Counted from the stretch's first letter, positions 35,337-46,465 are shown. The stretch is 64,000 nt of DNA from Manihot esculenta (GCF_001659605.2 NC_035174.2:6574389-6638388), one strand, 5' to 3'. The notes: generated by a model from the sequence alone, not told the origin. Numbers and translations are program-made.

Positions 35337-37737
35337 TCAACCAATTTCATCATCTTGGGAATCCGCCATAGGCTGTATAAAATTTTATTTGAAAATATTA
35401 ATAACAAAATTATATTAAATAGATAAGGTTCATACTAGTTATATAGTTTACAAAAATTCTTATATTAGAAAAAAAAATACTTAGTTTTTAATCACTTACT
35501 GATGCAATATTATTGTTTTTCTCCAAAAGCATCTTGAATTTCTGCTCCCATATTCTATTCATCTTTGCAAGTTTCTCATCCATTTGCTTCTTAACATCAT
35601 TTACTTGTTCACTTGCTTCTTTTTGAATTTGTGCACCAAAATATTCCGTGACATTTTTTCCAGGACCATAAGCACGTACATAACAATTTTTTTCTGGTCC
35701 AAGTACATCAGCAAACATAGCATCATCATCCAGTGAAATTTGTCCTTCTTCTCGTTGTTTCTTTAGTTGCTGAAACTTTTCCTATAGAGATATTTATATT
35801 TATTGATATTAAAAAAATCAAAATATAGCATAAAATACATAACAAATAAATAAAACATATGTAAATGGCATATCAAAAAGTTCTAACAATCATATGAACT
35901 TAAAAAGGCATTATTATTATTATTTTTTTGATAAAAATAGCTTTTATTAGAACTTTGAGAGTTATAGTACCATTACAGGTTGACCAGTTCTTGATTGTTG
36001 AGCTACTAAAAAGAATTTGGATTAAGGAATAAGGAAAGCTAGGCACATCTTAAACCAAATAAAAGATCCATAAAAGATCAAATCATAAACTTTCTCAAGC
36101 TCTAAACTAGAATTATCAAATACTATTTAGTTTATTTCTAGCCATAGTCCACAAAACGACAGCAGTAAAAAGAGATTATTTATATATCATTTAATTAATA
36201 AAAAACACTATAATACTAATAAAATAAAAACAAACTCATACCATATGATCTCTCAGCCGAGCAAAGCTTTTTGTCCCCGTGTATGGCGGCATAGAACGCT
36301 TGCATCTATTTGTCTTATTTTTGTTGCTTCTCTCCTAAAGCAAAACAATGCAAAATTTTCAGAATTTATGTTAGCTACCAGAAACTGAATTCATATAAAA
36401 TAAATTATTAAATTTTACACGAATTTTTAATACCTGAAATGCATTTTCTGTCCAAAGATTAACTAAATACTTCCAATCTTTTACATCCATATCCTTAGGC
36501 TTGTTTCGGAGACGAAGTGAATAAGTTGCCTTTGAATCAAAGTACTTCTTCTTCAACTTATGCCTATAATACCTATATAATGCATTCATATGACTGAAAA
36601 TTGCGCCCTTTCTTGCATCAGAATACTCAAAAGTGAACTTTTCCTTTTAGCAAAGAAGTAAGAAACAAAGAATATTATACTTAATAGAACTAAAAAAATT
36701 ATAATCATTTTATAATGGATGTAATTTAATATAAATTTTCGTACCAATATGGTAGACCACATGTCGTCGAGCTTATCATTGGTAATCTTATTCCATTGTT
36801 TCACTTGCAATGGACAACACGACACACTTCTAATAGTTTGTCCTAAAAACCAAACAAATGCAGTAGCATTATCACCAATAGCTTGATCATCTTCATCAAA
36901 TTCTACTGGCAATTTTTGCCCATTCTCCAATTGTGTGATTTTCAAGCATCGTGTTAGTCTTCTAGTTTTTCTTTTAATTGTATTGGAACCTATTTCAAAA
37001 CAAAAGTAAAACAATAATTATATAATAACAAGAATTTCTGTAAATAGAACAAGTAAACATAATCAATTGTTTAAATAAAATTAAATGAGTCAACCTGTTG
37101 CTGCAGTTGCATTTGGATTTTGAAGTTAATTAGAAGCGTGATCAACGGTAACTGTGGGTAGCTCGTCACTAAGTCCATTTGGTAAAATATCATAATCTCG
37201 AAATAGAGTGTATATATCAATGGGTTTCGAAGGGAACTTCTTATAACTATCCATCATATCTTTCACATCTGTATCATCTTTAACCTCTATCAATGCATCA
37301 AGATCACTAAGAGCTTTATCAGCCTTCAAGTAATAAAATTTATCTCCTTTTATAACATCAAATCCACAATCCTTTTTCAAGTCATCCAATATATCAAAAA
37401 ATGAGATGAAATCAACATCAAAATTAGGTTTCTCCATGAACCTACCATTTTCATATATTCTATTTGGTGAAAATATAAAATGGCCTTCATAATGATACCT
37501 CATTGTCTTCTGACTAGTATTCCCTAAAAAATAAAATTGAAGTTAGCCATCTAATTATTTACGAAAACAACTTAAAATTTATAAATCACATAAATATTAT
37601 TTACCTTGAAAATTTGAAGCCTGATTTTGGTGTAACTCTTGAGTTTTTTGAAAGTTCTTATTAACATTATTTTCAGTCTCATTTTCCAAGTTAATATTGA
37701 TGGAATTCCCTTTCCGCAACTTGCATCGTCGAGCCAT
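35337..37737 (-). pseudogene. TNPA-like transposon protein (Ptta/En/Spm, Transposase_24 type), seven exons, one stop
   Basis: Exons from GT-AG junctions with agreeing phases: 37737-37605, 37523-37095, 36989-36745, 36643-36434, 36334-36242, 35781-35500, 35372-35337. Together they give 476 codons ending in TGA, with a single premature TAA at 37126-37128 (codon 177). The N-terminal exon starts MARRCKLRKGN. Exon 2 resembles the PB1-like domain of plant transposon proteins (HYEGHFIF, FDVDFISFFDILDDL). Exons 3-6 match the plant Ptta/En/Spm family: RLTRCLKITQLENGQKL, GDNATAFVWFLGQTIR, the W..L...W motif DWKYLVNLWTENAFQ, SFARLRDHM, then FADVLGPEKN and VRAYGPGKNVTEYFG with a coiled-coil tail. Family role: binding subterminal repeats to assemble ends for TNPD. 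Without the stop it would be full length. Confidence 0.82.
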
Positions 37738-37739
37738 GA

Positions 37740-38440
37740 TGTTTGCTTCTGCTTCATGGAAAAAATTGAATATTACACATAGAGGATAAATTAATATAAA
37801 AATAGTGAATCAAAGCTTTTTAACAGATGAAAAACGAATGAAAAGTAAATATCAGATGCCTTTCACGTGTTTAACCTAGAATAATAACAATGAAACATTA
37901 ATTTTAAGGCTTTTGTAATTTTAAACGTACCTGATTGGATTTGATAGTGGGAGCTTCTCCTTTTGATAGTGGACAAAAATTGAAAACTGAATGAATCATG
38001 AGTGAGAATGAAAATTTATATAGAATTCGTAGCGGTAGCAGTAGCGGCTGTAGGGAGAAAATTTTTAATTTTAAGGTTTTCATTCCCCCAAGCCAAAAAT
38101 ATATATATTAGCAAATTTATCATTATATTGCCACCACTAATTGATAGGGTTCCCTTTATTAATTAATATAATATTATTTATTTTTACTTTTTTGTAATTA
38201 AAATATTTTATATTTTTAATTAAATAAGCAAAATAAAATAATTTTAATTTGTTTAAGCAGATTCAAAATCAACGCTATAAATTTTTTTTAAAAGAAAAAA
38301 AATCATGACCACACCTTTGTAGAGCTGTATTTTTAACATCAAAATAAATTTATTTTAAAAAAAAAACTTCAAAATTAATTTATATGCAAAATACAAATAT
38401 GCAGGTAAAAAAAATTCAAGTATGTAAAAAAAAAAATTTT
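37740..38440. other. Region upstream of the TNPA-like gene
   Basis: No gene. Presumed leader and promoter side of the TNPA-like gene (minus strand). It is A/T-rich apart from a short GGTAGCAGTAGCGGCTG segment near 38033. No clear TATA box chosen. Confidence 0.4.
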
Positions 38441-39500
38441 AAGTGTGCCAACTTTGATATATTTTTTATGTGCTAAGACTAATCGTTTGATTCTTGAAAA
38501 ATAATTCGACAAAAAGTTTTCAACACTATTATCTAATTATTTTATGTGCTGAAAATATATATACATAAAATTCTTAATATATGTATCTTGTGATTTCCAA
38601 ATAGCAAAATTACCTCTATAAAATAACAATCAGTTTGAGAATGAAAAATTTTAAGTGTGCCAAATTTTATTTTATTTTATTTTAACTGTTACACAAAAAT
38701 TTTATTTTATTTTATTTTAACTGTTACACAAAAATTTTATTTTATTTTAAGTGTGCCAAATTTTATTTTATTTTATTTTAAGTGTGCCAAATTTTATTTT
38801 ATTTTATTTTAAGTGTGTCAAATTTTATTTTATTTTATTTTATTTTAACTGTTACACAAAAATTTTATTTTATTTTAAGTGTGCCAAATTTTAATATTTT
38901 TTATGTGCTAAGACTAATCGTTTGATTCTTGAAAAATGATTCGACAAAAAGTTTTCAACACTATTATCTAATTGTTTTATGTGCTGAAAAAATATATACA
39001 TAAAATTCTTAATATATGTATCTTGTGATTTCCAAATAGCAAAATTAACTCTATAAAATAACAATCAGTTTGAGAATGAAAAATTTTAAGTGTGTCAAAT
39101 TTTATTTTATTTTATTTTAAGTGTGCCAAATTTTATTTTATTTTATTTTAACTGTTACACAAAAATTTTATTTTATTTTATTTTAACTGTTACACAAAAA
39201 TTTTATTTTATTTTAAGTGTGCCAAATTTTATTTTATTTTATTTTATTTTAATTGTTACACAAAAATTTTATTTTATTTTAAGTGTGCCAAATTTTAATA
39301 TTTTTTATGTGCTAAGACTAATCGTTTGATTCTTGAAAAATGATTCGACAAAAAGTTTCCAACACTATTATCTAATTGTTTTATGTGCTGAAAATATATA
39401 TACATAAACTTCTTAATATATGTATCTTGTGATTTTCAAATAACAAAATTAACTCTATAAAATAACAATCAGATTGAGAATGAAAAATTAAAAGATAATG
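38440..39500. repeat. Higher-order tandem repeat inside the CACTA element
   Basis: A block beginning ATGTGCTAAGACTAATCG starts at 38468, 38903 and 39307 (spacings 435 and 404). Between blocks lie arrays of AAGTGTGCCAAATTTTATTT and AACTGTTACACAAAAATTTT followed by (ATTTT)n, with copy number differing between intervals. Open frames such as 39090-39329 are products of the repeat. Confidence 0.85.
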
Positions 39501-39839
39501 CAAGTGCTCAATTTTTGTGTATGTTTTGTGGTCACTACTCAAACCATGTTGATTAAAAACAAATTATCAGTTCTTAAACTATAAGTGCACTTGCTTCGTC
39601 CAATGATATATTTTGACACAGATTACCATAATTTAAAAGCATCCTTCAACTAAAATTGATTTATTAATATGTAACTTTTTAAGTTAGAAAATAATTCTCA
39701 ATAACTTTTCTATCTAAACAAATGGACAATAGAAGAAAAATTGATTGAGAGACAAAAAAAAACATATTATATGAATTTTTTTAGAACCTCTAAGCATATT
39801 TTTTGAACTTGATAAACCAATATATAATACCTAGAGGAC

Positions 39840-40454
39840 CTCAGAGTAATTCTCCAAATTATTTTATTAGTTATAGTATTCTATCGTAGTTATATAATTG
39901 TGGCTAATTTGATAGCTAATTCCATGACTCTTTGATAATTATAACTAAAATATCATAGTACTCATACAATTCATTTAGCTACGATGTTGTGGCTAATGAT
40001 TTAGTAATAGTTATGACAAACATAATTACATGACTAATATTTTTATGTTTCTGCCACAAATTTTTTGTAATGACTAATAAACTGTAGCTAATAAAATAAT
40101 TATTACTACAATCATATTAGCTTTGTGACTATTAAAATTATTACCTATAATATTAATGTGTTGTGACTACAATGGTAGTAATTGTTACAAAAAAATTAAA
40201 TTTATAGCTATTATATCTATTAGCTATGATATTACTTTGTAGCTAAAATTAATTATGGCAAATAGTCAACAAATAGTTACATTATATATAAAATAAAACA
40301 AAAAATATATATTAGTTATAATTGTTGCATTTTTGTTACTAAATAGTTTAAATTAGCCACAATAGGTTTTTAGCCGTAATAAAATAAATATATTAGCCAC
40401 AATAATTTTTTTTGTAGCTACGTATCGTAACTAGAGATGTAATATGTTGTAGTG
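39840..40454. repeat. Right subterminal repeat array of the CACTA element
   Basis: Repeated TTGTGGCTAA, TAGCTATGAT, TAGCCACAAT and TTGTAGCTA motifs up to the terminal TGTTGTAGTG. This side is the 5' end relative to the encoded gene. Confidence 0.75.
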
Positions 40455-40457
40455 AAG
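40455..40457 (+). repeat. CACTA element target-site duplication, right copy (AAG)
   Basis: Partner of 34315-34317; Gypsy A codons resume in phase after it. Confidence 0.88.
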
Positions 40458-40658
40458 GTTTTTAGTGAGCCTGATGTGGAGATCCAAGAAGATTTCACCT
40501 ATGTTGAGCAGCCAGTGCGGATCATAGACACCCAGATTAGGAAGCAGAGAAACAAGGAAATCCCGATGGTGAAAGTCCTTTGGAACCACCACAATATGGA
40601 AGAATGCACTTGGGAGACACGGGAGTCCATGCTCCAGCAATACCCTTATCTTTTCTGA
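40458..40658 (+). pseudogene. Gypsy A C-terminal chromodomain-like tail
   Basis: Last piece of the Gypsy A polyprotein, resuming in phase across the CACTA insertion. Contains [33 protein letters not shown] and ends [11 protein letters not shown], with a TGA at 40656-40658. This VKVLW...EECTWE segment is the chromodomain tail typical of Tekay/Del chromoviruses; in Gypsy B the same part is intact. Confidence 0.85.
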
Positions 40659-40753
40659 GGTTAGTTCCTTGTGAGTTTTATGTGCCTTGTATGTATGATA
40701 TGTGTATGCCATGCTATGTGCTAGTTGAGGAACATTCGGGGACGAATGTTCTT

Positions 40754-40766
40754 AAGGGGGGGAGAA
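40754..40766 (+). promoter_or_regulatory. Polypurine tract of Gypsy A
   Basis: AAGGGGGGGAGAA ends exactly at the first base of the 3' LTR. It is the expected primer for plus-strand DNA synthesis. Confidence 0.92.
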
Positions 40767-43138
40767 TGTAATACCCGGCTAGACTCCGGTATCGGAATTC
40801 CTACCGTCCGGTGGAATCTCGGATGTCGGAGACCTCTAGAAGGGTAAAACCATGTTTTCATAAAATGTTTTAATGTATTTGATGCTTTTAAGTAAAAAGG
40901 AAAATGAGTTTTTGCATGAAAACAACCTTGGAGGAAAACCCAGGTTCGGCCGCCGAACCTCAAGTTCGGCCGCCGAACATGCGGGCATTTCGGGTGTGCC
41001 TTAGGCCCCCGAAGGCATAAGTGAGGGAAGTCCAGGTTCGGCTGCCGAACATGGCATGCATGCGGAGGCACGTTCGGCCCCTGAACGTAGCCTGGCCAGC
41101 CACTATAAAAGGGTCCCTTAGCCGAAAACGGGCGAGCTTTCCTCTCCATTGTTGGCCAAGGTGAGTTCTCCGCTGTCCCTCACCAATCTTGAGTCCTTTC
41201 CTTCAGATCTTTCAAGATTTTCACAAGTTTTTGCTTTGTTTTGAAGATTTTCAAGTTTTGAGCAAGTTTTGAGCTTGGAGACCTAAGGAAGTTGTAAATC
41301 TCCCATCTCCAAGATTAGGTCGTCTCTCTCTCGATCTTCAAGAGGTAAGAGCCGATCTTAAGCTCATTGCCTGTTTTAAGTAAGTTTTATGAAGATTTAT
41401 GGGGTAGAATGCATGTTTAGCTCATAGTTAGGTTTTTGAGTTTATGTTGTGTTTTTGAGCAATGTGGCTTGCAAATGCATGTTTGATGTGTTGTAGATGG
41501 GATTTTAGATAGTTTGAAGCCCCTAGGAGCTTGTATGCTTGTGTATGTGTGTTGTAGAATAGGTTTGTGCATGTTTGGGAAGTTTTGGAGGCGTATGTGC
41601 ATAGAAGAGCTGAGTTTCTGCCACTAAGGGAGAAACCAGGTTCGGCAGCCGAACATGCTTGTGGAGGCAGCCTTCGGCTGCCGAAGCTTGCCCCCGAAAG
41701 GAGACTTTCGTCTCTGTCTGGGTGTTTCGGCCGTCGAAAGTGCCGCCGAACATGCATGAGTTTCGCCTCTGTCTGGGAGTTTCGGCCGTCGAAGGTGCCG
41801 CTGAACCTGCCTGACTTTCGGCTCTGGAGGAACTTTCGGCCGCCGAACCTGCCGCCGAAAGTGCCCTGTCCAGCCCTCTTTTGCATGATTTTCTATGATT
41901 GTTTCATGATGTTCTAGGGGGTTTTTGGGGGATGTTTTTAGAGTTATGTTCTAGTTGTTTGGTCCTCATTTGAGTCCACCTGTGTAGGTTCGGACCCGAG
42001 GAACCGAGGACCCCAGCAGTGAGTTCAGCTGCTTCTGAGTCAGTAGAGCTTCAGCCAGAGGTGAGTGGAATAACTCTTATGCTTTTAAATAAATAAACCA
42101 GTTTTAGCATGATTCACGCATCATGAATGCCATGAGATATAATAGGGTGCTTGCATTAGAACTCACGAATATGTTGCATTGCATAATACGTTGATGATGC
42201 AGATGAATGTTGAATGATCCTTTAGTCCTCCTATGTTATGATATGATGATGATATGGTACGGAAGACCAGTGAGGCCCATTCTACGCCCCTGGCACCATG
42301 TAAGAGAAAGACCAGTGAGGCCCATTCTACGCCCCTGGCACAGTTGGAATGTTATGTTATGCTATGTTGTGATTATGTAAGAGAAAGACCAGTGAGGCCC
42401 ATTCTACGCCCCTGGCACAGTTAGAATGTTATGTTATGCTATGTTATGATTATGTAAGAGAAAGACCAGTGAGGCCCATTCTACACCCCTGGCACAGTTG
42501 GACCATGTAGAGGACTATTGGTGAAAAATTCATCCTTGATGTGATTAGCTATGATGTGATGCATCTCATGTTATCATATATTTTAAATGTTTTATTATTC
42601 TGCTCACTGGGCTCTTGTAGCTCACCGTTCTCCCTTAACCCCCAGGCTTGCAGGTACAGGGTAGACCAGGAGGTCAGCAAGAGTAATGTAGTCTTGTGTA
42701 TGTAATAGCTAGAATGTGGACATGACAAATTGTATAATGATGTAGAGTTGTGAATAGTTATGTAATGTAATGACATTGAGGATTAGAGATTGAGCTTGAC
42801 CCTATGTGTATGGTATCCCTTTTAATATATGATCTTAGATGCTTTGTAATGCTTATGTAAACCAACTCAACACATGTTATGCCACCCATTGGGGGCATTG
42901 ATGAGGTCCCACAGAGGGGCCAATGTTTATGATTATGTTTATGTTCAGCGCATGCACAGGTTGAGTTGGTGTATGAGAGAATGAATGAAAGAAAAGTTTT
43001 AATTTTTATGTATGTTGTTGATCATGAATGGGATTAATCAGGTTCACAGGATGCATGTTAGGCTTGCTACGGGTCCCAGCGGCCTTAAGCCGACCTGGAT
43101 CCTAGCGCCGGTAGCGGTCCGATTTTCGGGTCGTTACA
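40767..43138 (+). repeat. 3' LTR of Gypsy A
   Basis: 2372 bp from TGTAATACCCGG to GGGTCGTTACA, collinear with 17104-19515. It lacks the 33-bp duplication and a 19-bp segment lying between two palindrome copies (present in the 5' LTR near 17991-18009). Its TATA box is at 41104-41111. Confidence 0.95.
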
Positions 43139-43143
43139 TACTT
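43139..43143 (+). repeat. Target-site duplication of Gypsy A, right copy (TACTT)
   Basis: Partner of 17099-17103; the LINE frame resumes here. Confidence 0.95.
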
Positions 43144-44481
43144 CGAAAATGGATAGTTGTAGATGTGAATAATGGGATGCACACTAGATTTTGGCTAGAT
43201 GATTGTCTTCCGGTTGGGCCTCTTTGGAATTTTGCACTTAAACTGTTGATTGAGTTGAATATGCAGGTTTGTGTTCGATATTTCTGGGTTCCTAATGTAG
43301 GCTGGAATTGGGACATTTTAAATTCTCTTCTTCCTACTGATGTCCTTTTATATTTCCAATCAATTACTTTAGTTGATGATATGTCGTGTTTGGATGGTTT
43401 TGCGTGGAAACATTCTTCTTCTGGCTTATATACAGTTAAGTCAGGGTTTGATACGTTTTATTTAGAAGTGTCAGGATCTAATATGGATTGGCAAGGGCTG
43501 TGGAAGGTTAGGGTGCCACAGCGAATTCAAGTGTTTTTGTGGGAAGTGGCACATGAGAAAATCATGGTTAATGTTCAACACCGAAAGCGAGAATTTATTG
43601 ATTATGATTTATGTCCTCTTTGTGGAGTTGCAAGTGAATCTGTTTTGCATGCTCTACGAGATTGCCAACATGTGAAACAAATTTGGAATTCCCTTTTACC
43701 TACCAATTTCGTTTCTCCATTTTTTGATATTTTGAATGTGCCTTTATGGCTATCTGCTAATATAGAAAAAGTAGGGTTATTGGCTAATGGAATACCATGG
43801 GATGTGCTTTTTAGTTCGGCTGTTTGGTGGTTATGGAAGCGAAGAAACTTGTTGGTTTTTAATGAGAATAATGACCAAGATACTATTGATGCGTCCTTTA
43901 TTCAGCTTCGAGCAAAAGAATATGTTCATGCATGGAGGTTTTTGATGCAGGCTGGGTCTGGACCGAGAGGCCGGTCTTTGAAATATGTTGGGTGGAAGCC
44001 GCCAGAAACAGGTTGGGTGGTAGTGAATTCCGATGGTAGTGCATTGTTGTCAGCAGGAAGGGCAAGTTGTGCAGGTTGTTTTCGAAACAATGAAGGTAGA
44101 TGGCTTTTGGGATTTCAACGGTTTTTGGACAATTGTGGAGCAATGGAAGCTGAGCTATGGGGAATATATTATGCTTTAGTATTAGCATGGGATTCAGGGT
44201 GGAAGAAGATTGAAGTTCAAACGGATTCTCAACTCGCGTTAGATTTACTTGCAGGTAGAGGTGCAGGAGTTTTTAGAGTTGCTAATTTGGTGAGGAATTA
44301 TCGTGATCTTATCAATAGAAGCTGGGAAGTCAAGATGGTAAAAATTTACAGGAAAGCAAATGCGGTAGCGGATCGTTTGACTAGTTTAACCATTGGTGAT
44401 GATTTTAATTTGAAAATTCATCAATGGCCTCCTGTTACTATTAAATTTTTACTGGACGCTGATATGTTGGGGCTTTCATGA
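43139..44481 (+). pseudogene. LINE ORF2, C-terminal part: zf-RVT and RNase H
   Basis: Resumes the LINE frame immediately after the 3' LTR of Gypsy A and is open to TGA at 44479-44481. First a linker with HTRFWLDDCLPVG, typical of plant LINEs. Then a zf-RVT segment (CPLCGVASESVLHALRDC) near 43611-43670. Last an RNase H domain near 44010-44400 with the acidic set NSDGS, AMEAELWG, QTDSQ and NAVADRL. In contrast to the upstream part, no stop or obvious catalytic loss is seen in this half. A frame that appears to start at 43012 is a fusion of LTR sequence with the LINE and has no biological start. Confidence 0.88.
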
Positions 44482-44520
44482 TCTAGATTAATAAAATAAG
44501 GGCTCTATCCCTCTTTTTCT

Positions 44521-44978
44521 AAAAAATATATATATATATATATATATAAATTTATTATTTTATAATTATATAATATTTAAACGTGTTATTTTAATTTTAA
44601 AATAATTTAATTATATTTTTATTAATTTAAATTCATCTAATCAAATTGAATCAAATTAAATCAATTCAATTTCTAATTAAAATTAATTTAATTTTTAAAT
44701 TTAAATTTTTAATTTACTCAATTTAATTTAATTTTAAATTAAAACGATGAATACTCGCCCATAGCGTACCTATTCATAACTTCTGAATTACACCACAAGG
44801 CACTAAAAAGTCTACCACGACCTGCTTTCGTACTGCAGAAGCCAAGTAAAGGTAAACCACTCTAAAGTCATATAACAATAATTTTGTGAAGATAAATAAG
44901 AAAATAGAGAATTACTTTATTCCCAGAAAGTTTCCATTTGCTTTAATCACTGCTTTTATCCCGCCCCCCCCCCCCCAA

Positions 44979-45026
<48 letters not shown>

Positions 45027-45780
45027 TTTAATCACTGTTTAGATTAGTAAAATGTAGATATTTAATTTTTATATATATATATATAATTATTTTTTAAAAT
45101 TTATTTATATGAAATCAAAATAAGGTAAATAAAAAATTAAAATTTTATAACGCTATAATTATCCATGTCGTGTCTTGGAAGTTGTCGTGGAAAGTCAGGC
45201 AGGGCGGTTGATTCAACTAATCAATCTATAATTTCTTATTGTATAAGCCTACGGAGAGTTAAACTCTTGTATAAACTGAACTTATTAATTACTAAATTGA
45301 ATATTTTTATTTAAAATTCATACTTTTACTTTATATTTTATATTTTCAGATTCCAACCGAAGATGTCTTCTAGTACGATGTTCAACTCCAGCAAGTAATT
45401 TACCTCTTCCTTTTCCAACACGGTCCTTTGTTGTCAAGAAACTACCGTGCTTTTCTAATTCATTTTTCCAAAATAACTCATTTCAACAGTAAAAGCTTAC
45501 GTTTAATGAGCTATAGAACACAAGTAACAGTAGATGTTTCATTTAAAAAGAACAACGGTCCCCTGGTTTAGGCTCTTTCCTCCTCTGCTTCTCTCAGCTC
45601 TGAGCTCCTTCCCTTGCTTTACCCTTAAAAAAAAAAGAGAAATCTCGCAACAGATTTCAAATATTTTACTCGTGTACCACGCTTCTAAGAACTTTCCTAA
45701 CAAATTAGCATGGTCTCCACAAGCAAGTTCTTGTAAACTTGTCAGGTCTTTCCACACTCTTTTATTTTTTTTTTACCTCA
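44521..45780. other. AT-rich spacer between LINE 3' end and calmodulin-like gene
   Basis: No gene. Contains (TA)n runs at 44527-44548, the composite microsatellite at 44964-45024 and a TA run near 45069-45084. The first part resembles the AT-rich block left of the nest; from about 45360 the composition becomes gene-like and includes the CML promoter. Confidence 0.6.
44964..45024 (+). repeat. Composite microsatellite C13-A11-(TA)n
   Basis: Thirteen C, eleven A and about 37 bases of alternating TA in direct succession. Length is likely variable and assembly-sensitive. Confidence 0.9.
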
Positions 45781-45791
45781 ATGAATCTTAA

Positions 45792-45799
45792 TATAAATA
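45792..45799 (+). promoter_or_regulatory. Possible TATA box of the calmodulin-like gene
   Basis: TATAAATA, only 14 bases before the first ATG (45806) and 44 before the second (45836). If it is the true TATA box, transcription would start after 45806 and the 45836 ATG would be used. Confidence 0.4.
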
Positions 45800-45805
45800 G
45801 AACTC

Positions 45806-46465
45806 ATGCATCCCTCAAGTCTCTCAGAATTCAATATGGAGTATGCTAAAGATAATTCACCATCACCCTTCCTTATTTTCTTATTGCTCACAATTCTCGA
45901 ATCTATCATTGTCCTTAAAGACTTGTGCTCAATCTTTTGCCAACTCCCCAGGATGTTTTTATACTTCTGGAGGGTTTGTGTCGAAAGCAAGCCCTCTACA
46001 GTAGAAGTTGCATCCGAGAAACTTTGCAATGACACAAATTTAAATCAGAAGCTGGAGCTACAAGCAGTAGAAATGCTGACGGTGAAACAACAAACCTGTT
46101 CTCACAGGAAGAAATTTGAAGAACTAAGTGTACGAGAGTTGGAAATTGTGATGAGGCAGCTCGGAACTTGCTATGACCCTGAAGGCGACAAGCTACAAGA
46201 TAGGATGAACTCAGATGACATTACTGCTTTATTTGAAGAGCAGGAGCCGAGCCTCCAGGAAGCTAGAGAAGCTTTCTCCATATTCGATAAAAATAATGAC
46301 GGTTTCATCAATGCAAAAGAGTTGCGAAGAGTCCTTGGTACATTGTGCTTCACACAAGTTTCAGAAGCAGACTGCATAAGGATGATTAGAACGTATGATG
46401 ATAACGGAGATGGAGTGATAGATTTCAACGAATTTGTAAAGCTCATGACAGCAAGTTTTATCTAA
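45806..46465 (+). CDS. Calmodulin-like protein (CML45/46 type) with N-terminal membrane segment
   Basis: Intronless frame of 219 residues, or 209 if the second ATG at 45836 is used (see TATA box). A hydrophobic stretch at residues 21-36 (PFLIFLLLTILESIIV) predicts a signal anchor or membrane segment. Two canonical EF-hand loops form a C-terminal pair: DKNNDGFINAKE at 161-172 and DDNGDGVIDFNE at 198-209, each with Asp at 1, Gly at 6 and Glu at 12. Upstream LSVRELEIVMRQLG and ALFEEQEPSLQEAREAF match the CML45/46 branch, which keeps only the second EF pair. Role: calcium sensor, partner unknown. Likely poly(A) signal AATAAA near 46504. Confidence 0.88.
   Translation: MHPSSLSEFNMEYAKDNSPSPFLIFLLLTILESIIVLKDLCSIFCQLPRMFLYFWRVCVESKPSTVEVASEKLCNDTNLNQKLELQAVEMLTVKQQTCSHRKKFEELSVRELEIVMRQLGTCYDPEGDKLQDRMNSDDITALFEEQEPSLQEAREAFSIFDKNNDGFINAKELRRVLGTLCFTQVSEADCIRMIRTYDDNGDGVIDFNEFVKLMTASFI

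Larger units (their letters stand above)
34318..40454 (-). mobile_element. CACTA (En/Spm-type) DNA transposon with TNPA-like gene only
   Basis: A 6137-bp element with terminal inverted repeats CACTACAACA and TGTTGTAGTG and a 3-bp AAG duplication, inserted in Gypsy A pol. Both subterminal regions are packed with short repeats of the type GCCACAA, TGTGGCTA and TAGCTAC, as expected for TNPA-binding arrays. It encodes one seven-exon gene on the minus strand (35337-37737). I find no TNPD/DDE transposase frame, so it is probably mobilised in trans, if at all. About 2.7 kb upstream of the gene contains a large tandem repeat (38440-39500). Confidence 0.92.
17104..43138 (+). mobile_element. Gypsy A: Ty3/gypsy Tekay/Del-like chromovirus, decayed, interrupted twice
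   Basis: LTR retrotransposon on the plus strand. 5' LTR 17104-19515 (2412 bp), PBS, gag and pol 19777-24335, further pol pieces 34093-34317 and 40458-40658, PPT, 3' LTR 40767-43138 (2372 bp). Termini are TGTAA and TTACA. Gypsy B sits after codon sequence at 24335, and a CACTA element sits after 34317. LTRs share the layout of Gypsy B LTRs, so A and B are one family. The LTRs differ by indels and many substitutions, so A is clearly older than B. Coding decay (see its pol entry) makes it non-autonomous. Confidence 0.95.
14150..44520 (+). mobile_element. L1-type LINE with RNase H domain, 5'-truncated, split by Gypsy A
   Basis: A plant non-LTR retrotransposon in two pieces, about 14150-17103 and 43139-44520, separated by the 26 kb of Gypsy A and its guests. 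The left border is where AT-rich flank changes to codon-structured DNA; 5' truncation is typical of target-primed reverse transcription. The 3' end follows the TGA at 44479-44481 with a short untranslated tail reaching an A-rich run and a (TA)n tract near 44521-44548. The reading frame crosses the Gypsy A insertion without a shift once one copy of the TACTT duplication is removed. I could not find a LINE target-site duplication, so both outer borders are approximate. Confidence 0.85.

Noticed and set aside
39090..39329. Phe/Leu/Tyr-rich 79-residue frame
   Set aside because: Translation of the ATTTT-rich tandem repeat within the CACTA element.
43012..43138. Upstream extension of the LINE C-terminal frame
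   Set aside because: It reads through LTR sequence of Gypsy A; the LINE part begins only at 43139.
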